NCBI GenBank assembly: GCA_001986395.2
Contig: MQVO02000105.1
Span: 1 to 34,150 of the forward strand
Direction: 5' to 3'
Length of the DNA: 34,150 bases
Source: Irpex lacteus
Taxonomy: Eukaryota; Basidiomycota; Agaricomycetes; Polyporales; Irpicaceae
In this document: piece after piece, positions 29,701-34,150 of the stretch
How the letters are laid out: the number at the start of each line of letters is the position of its first letter
Numbering within the stretch: position 1 is the stretch's first letter
Notes under the pieces: generated by a model
The model's input: the letters and a program-made list of their open reading frames with translations, nothing else
What the model was told of the DNA's origin: nothing
Database searches by the model: none
Translations under genes and position numbers: made by a program

Positions 29701-32592
29701 AGAACCCCCAGATCGTCCAGAGGTTCGTTGGGAATACCGACAGGTTGGAGCGCGAGCTGGAGAGGATGGCACGTCGCAAATTCAAGTTCACGGTCTCCAT
29801 GCAACGTTATGCCAAGTTCAACAAGGAGGAGCAGGAGAACGCTGAGTTCTTGTTGCGCGCATACCCTGACCTTCAGATCGCCTACCTCGACGAGGAGCCT
29901 GGTGCCAATGGCGAGGCGCGATTGTTCTCAGTTCTCATTGATGGACATTCTGAGCTCGACTCGAAGGGCAAGCGTAAGCCGAAATTCCGTGTCGAATTAC
30001 CTGGTAACCCTATCCTCGGTGATGGCAAGTCCGACAACCAGAACCATGCCATCATCTTCTACCGTGGAGAGTTCCTCCAGCTCATCGATGCTAACCAGGA
30101 CAATTACCTCGAGGAGTGCTTGAAGATCCGTAACATCCTTGGCGAGTTCGAGCAGTACAACGTCTCGGGTCAGAGCCCGTACGCTCAATGGGGCCACAAG
30201 GAGTTCTCGAAGCACCCGGTCGCCATCGTTGGTACTCGCGAGTATATCTTCTCGGAGAATATTGGTGTGCTCGGTGATATTGCTGCCGGCAAGGAACAGA
30301 CGTTCGGTACCATGACACCTCGGTGCTTGGCCTGGATTGGCGCCAAACTTCACTACGGACATCCCGATTTCCTGAATGCGACGTTCATGGCCACTCGTGG
30401 TGGTGTGTCTAAGGCGCAGAAGGGTCTACACTTGAACGAGGATATTTTCGCGGGTATGACTGCTATCAGCCGTGGTGGACGCATCAAGCATTCGGAGTAC
30501 TACCAGTGCGGTAAAGGACGTGATCTTGGTTTCGGTACTATCCTGAACTTCCAAACCAAGCTCGGTACTGGTATGGGTGAGCAAATGCTCAGCAGAGAGT
30601 ATTACTACCTTGGAACGCAACTTCCTATGGATCGCTTCTTGTCGTTCTACTACGGTCATCCTGGTTTCCATATCAACAACATCCTCGTCATCTACTCTAT
30701 CCAGGGTGTTCATGTTGACGTGTAAGTGCAAATATGTTTACGCACTCGTTTTATGTTTCTAACTCCTCCATCATAGTGCTGTATCTTGGTACGCTCAACA
30801 AGCAGCTGGCTATCTGCAAGGTAGACTCGAACGGCGACGTTATTGGTGGTCAATCTGGTTGCTATAACCTCCTCCCTGTCTTCGACTGGATCCGCCGATG
30901 TATCACCTCGATCTTCTTGGTGTTCTTTATTGCCTTCTTGCCCCTCTTCTTGCAAGGTACGTCTCGCACGATGACTGCACGTGGTATCACCGACTAACAC
31001 ACCATGATAGAACTTTCTCGAACGTGGGACAGGCAAAGCTCTCATCCGTTTAGGGAAACATTTCCTGTCGCTATCACCGATCTTCGAGGTCTTCTCTACC
31101 CAGATATACTCGCAGTCCATCCAAAGTAACTTGTCGTTCGGTGGAGCTCGCTACATCGCCACTGGACGAGGATTTGCCACCACTCGCATGTCTTTCACCA
31201 TCCTTTATTCTCGCTTCGCCGGTCCTAGCATCTACATGGGCATGCGACTCGTGCTCATCCTTCTTTACGCAAACAATGGCCATATGGACGCCGTTCCTCA
31301 TTTACTTCTGGTTCTCAGTTCTTTCTCTTTGTGTGGCACCCTTCCTGTTCAACCCTCATCAGTTCAACTTCGCCGACTTCATCATCGACTATCGGGAGTT
31401 CCTGAGATGGATGTCGAGAGGCAATGCGCGATCGCACAAGAGTAGCTGGTACGGCTATTGCCGTCTTTCCCGGACGATGATTACCGGATACAAGAAGAAG
31501 AAACTCGGCCATCCCTCTGAGAAGCTTTCTGGAGACATGCCCCGCGCTCCCTGGCGTGCAGTCATCTTCTCCGAGATCTTCATGCCCATTGTACAGGCGA
31601 TCATCTTCATCGTTGCCTATATGTTCGTCAAGTCGTTCCCCGATCCGAAGACTGGGAAGCAGAATCCAAGCCCTCTCATCCGTATCGCGATCATCGCCGT
31701 TGGCCCAGTCGTATGGAACGCGGCCATCTTGTTGGCTCTGTTCTTCGTCTCGCTGTTCATTGGCCCAATGATGAAGTGGAAGAAGTTCGCTGCTGTTATT
31801 GCTACCCTGGCCCATGTGCTCTGTCTCGTGGGCTTGGTGGCCTTCTTCGAGTTCTTCGTGAGTGTGATGTTTTTTCCAGGCTTGTACAAATCCTTAATGT
31901 TCCTTCTTAGTGGTTCCTTGAGCTTTGGGACGCCTCCCACGCTGTTCTTGGTATCATCTGTATCATCGCGGTACAACGCGCGATTCAGAAGGTCCTCATC
32001 TCAGTCTTCCTGTCTCGAGAACTTAAGTCGGATGAGACTAATATCGCTTGGTGGTCTGGTGTTTGGTACGGTCGCAAGCTTGGCTCGTCGGCTTTCTCGC
32101 AACCGGCTCGTGAATACCTTGTCAAAATTGTGGAGATGGCCCTCTGGAGCTCTGACTTCCTGTTGGGACACATCCTGTTGATCATTCTGACACCTCCCAT
32201 TTTCCTTCCGTTCATTGATCGACTCCACTCTACAATGCTCTGTCAGTTACACCTCTTTTCTCACTGTGAAGTCATCTAATATTATCTCCAGACTGGCTAC
32301 GACCATCAAGGCAGATTCGTGCGCCATTGTTCTCCACGAAGCAGAAACGTCAGAGGCGATGGATTGTACGTCACTGGTCCTCATATGTTTGCATCTACAC
32401 GCTAACTCCTCTCTAGGTGGTGAAGTACACAGTCATGTACATCTTTGTGATCGCTGTACTCGCGGCTCTCATCGTCCTTCGTGAGTACTATATGAAGTCA
32501 TTCACCACCAATTCCATGCTAATTACTTCCGCACAGCTGCTCTCTTCCGAGACTTGATTACTATCAACTGCAGTCTCTGCCAGAACATATAG
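26775..32592 (+). CDS. FKS1: 1,3-beta-glucan synthase catalytic subunit, frame-broken
   Basis: GT48 family plasma-membrane enzyme that polymerises UDP-glucose into cell-wall 1,3-beta-glucan under Rho1 control. The Pro/Gln/Tyr-rich N-terminus leads into the FKS1 N-terminal domain ([20 protein letters not shown]), the first membrane block, the large cytosolic catalytic region ([71 protein letters not shown]) and the C-terminal membrane block ([34 protein letters not shown]). Its last exon ends [16 protein letters not shown]. The protein should be about 1.75-1.8 thousand residues. Three one-base excesses disrupt the frame: near 30705 (before VFMLT), near 31019 (between ELS and [11 protein letters not shown]) and near 31272 (before TMAIWTPF). 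Everything else reads correctly. The gene is normally essential, so sequence error is the likely cause. Confidence 0.95.
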
Positions 32593-32975
32593 AATGAACT
32601 TCGATCACTGATTCTCTGGACTTGGACACAATCTTCTTGCATCGCTTTCGGCTTCTACCAGCACACTCATATTCGCTCATTGTACATTCGTTCATCTATC
32701 TTACCCACCTCACCGCTACGGATCATCTGTAATACCACTTATCACTCTAGATCTAACACGTATTACTTCATAAATCAAACTGTCGAAGCAAGGTCGCACA
32801 AGGTATCAGATGAGGAAGAACTCCGTGAACGAGGGTATAGGAGCCTAACACAGCGGAATGAGCTAACCAGCAAGCAAGATAAAAAAATGTCGCACTCACT
32901 AATACAGCATTGTGCCCGGTATCCGGCCTGTTCGTGCCCAAATCGATGGTTGCAAGTGCTGTGTTTTCCGTATTC
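32593..32975. other. Convergent 3' region, FKS1 / coiled-coil gene
   Basis: About 380 bp lie between convergent stop codons. The open frame 32680-33204 overlaps the antisense coiled-coil gene and is not supported. It probably holds the two 3' UTRs. Confidence 0.4.
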
Positions 32976-33984
32976 TTACTCTGTGTTGAGCGCCGCTGAC
33001 AGTGTCAACAGGAACGTAAGCGATATGGGCCGTGTTTTGCTGGCGACGTTACATACCTTGAGTTCTATGGTCTGCTTGCGCATGGCTTTTGATGATGCTG
33101 TGGTTCTCCTTATCCCGAAGCGTCAGCTCTTTCTCTTTCAGAGTGCCTTCTCGCTTCTTAAACTTAGCGACCTCCTCGGTAAGACCCGTTATAATCTTCT
33201 GTAACTGCTGAATGGTGAACGACGCCGAGCCCTCGGCGAATGCATCCATTGCCTCCTTAAGGTCAATATTCTCTCTTTTCCAATGCGTTGCATCGTTCAA
33301 AAGGCGGAGATAGCCATCTCCTGCATCTCCTGGACGTTCTCAGCCAAAGACTTCCAAGCGTTCGCTTCTATTCTTGTCTTCCTGAGGTCCTCGTCAAGTA
33401 CCGCTTTCGACTCGATTAGTTTCTTATGTTCGCGGGCAAGATCCTCGTTCGCGCTTTCGAGCTCCTTTGTGGTGACTCCGGTGTCCTTAGCACGGACGGC
33501 CTCGAGCTCCATTCGAAGGCTCTCCTTCTCATCAAACATATCCCAAAGCTGGCGATTCTTGCGCTTAATGATGTCCTCGACGCCTTCACTACTCGACCGG
33601 GTGCGGTCCATGTCGAATATCAATGTAGCGAACTGCTCTGTGCGCTTGGCCAACCCAGCCGTGGATCGGTCCGTCATATGCAGTGCGTTCGAGCGGGCAT
33701 TCTGATGCTGACGGGGGACACCGCAGGGGTGGCAGAGGCATCGAAGCAAAGCTCCCGATCCGCTCGCTTAGGGCCAGAGCTTCTTTGGCGGCAGATTGAG
33801 CGAATGTCGCAAGGGTGTCTATTTGTGTCTGTAGTGCGGCCTTGAGGGTGTCATATTCTGTCCCCGCAGCACGATGGGTGGTCACGGAGGGATGTTTCGA
33901 TTCACGATCCTCGCCGAGTTTACGAACGAAAGACGTGAATAGGGAGAGGGGTTCAGAAAAGGACGTCTTGAGAGGAGCCGCCAT
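32976..33984 (-). CDS. Coiled-coil protein of unknown function, frame-broken
   Basis: Two exons around the 61-nt intron 32996-33056 give 948 nt (315 aa) if two opposite one-base shifts are accepted. The start is MAAPLKTSFSEPLSLFTSFV. The C5 run near 33711-33715 seems one base too long (between PLRCP and RQHQNARSN). A T-run near 33298 seems one base short (between EMAISAF and LNDATHWKRENI). The middle and C-terminal parts are long amphipathic coiled coils rich in Glu, Lys and Arg (KNRQLWDMFDEKESLRMELE, LESANEDLAREHKKLIESKA, LQKIITGLTEEVAKFKKREG). The end is HRTQAALNTE. I do not recognise a family. A structural or scaffolding role is only a guess. Confidence 0.6.
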
Positions 33985-34059
33985 AGGCCTTCTGATAGTT
34001 TGGGCTGGAGACTTTCGTGAGTAGAATAGAGAAAGTCAAAGATGGGGCTGAGGATACGC

Positions 34060-34150
34060 TTAAGCAGGGGTGGCTGGTCGTGTGCCGCGACGTGGTTTCA
34101 AGTCAGCCCAATGAATGAGCCTCCCGAGCTTGATCGCCTTGAGCTCCCTG
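34060..34150 (-). CDS. Possible C-terminus of a gene running off the window
   Basis: The minus strand is open from the window edge to a stop at 34060-34062, reading RELKAIKLGRLIHWADLKPR and then GTRPATPA. The composition looks like a real C-terminus, and the stop lies 75 bp upstream of the coiled-coil gene start. On the + strand, Met34111 and Met34115 also open frames to the edge, so the call is weak. Confidence 0.3.
   Translation of the reverse strand, partial: RELKAIKLGRLIHWADLKPRRGTRPATPA

Noticed and set aside
1..34150. CRISPR arrays, rRNA or tRNA genes, biosynthetic gene cluster
   Set aside because: No spaced short repeats, no cloverleaf-like sequence with a B box, and no clustered pathway enzymes were seen; the genes are dispersed housekeeping and orphan genes.

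Overview
The window is nuclear DNA from a filamentous basidiomycete, most likely an Agaricomycete mushroom-forming fungus. Genes are closely packed on both strands and split by many introns of about 45-65 nt, with GT(A/G)NGT donors, CTNAC-like branch sites and short acceptors. The gene families (1,3-beta-glucan synthase with a basidiomycete-type hot spot, an Agaricomycete F-box protein, a GPI-like secreted protein, UPF0658) fit that assignment. I see no rRNA, tRNA, CRISPR or intact autonomous transposon.

Layout: (1) 1-4.4 kb: the 3' part of an unknown lysine-rich protein (+), a classical short-chain dehydrogenase (-), and a SET-domain lysine methyltransferase (+). (2) 5.2-9.3 kb: a 13-exon UPF0658 Golgi-type membrane protein (+) converges on a small secreted, probably GPI-anchored protein (-). 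Upstream of the latter is a perfect tandem duplication of a 240-bp element. (3) 9.5-13.0 kb: a single-exon F-box protein (-) and a DNAJC9-like J-protein (+). (4) 13.2-20.0 kb: an FHIP/RAI16-like protein (-) divergent from dipeptidyl peptidase III (+). (5) 20.4-25.0 kb: a PTC7-type PP2C phosphatase (-) and an LRR-like protein with a long disordered tail (-). (6) 25.3-32.6 kb: a hypothetical protein (+) and the large FKS1 1,3-beta-glucan synthase (+). (7) 33.0-34.15 kb: a coiled-coil protein (-) and the edge of a further gene.

The genes are mostly unrelated housekeeping functions (cell-wall synthesis, endosomal transport, proteolysis, chaperone, mitochondrial phosphatase, protein methylation). 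I see no biosynthetic cluster or defence island. Exon models were checked by phase arithmetic for the SET, UPF0658, GPI-like, J-protein, FHIP, PTC7, LRR and 25.3-kb genes, and all close exactly. Two other stretches do not read cleanly. One is 1-2.3 kb. The other is 30.7-33.8 kb, including essential FKS1. Both carry several isolated single-base frame breaks, mostly in short homopolymers, which looks more like unpolished assembly than gene decay.

The least explained sequence is the 240-bp tandem element at 8.78-9.26 kb. It is flanked by a 7-8 bp direct repeat, has an internal 11-bp inverted repeat and a strong GC hairpin, and sits inside a segment that has a diverged, element-free relative at about 11.74-11.84 kb.
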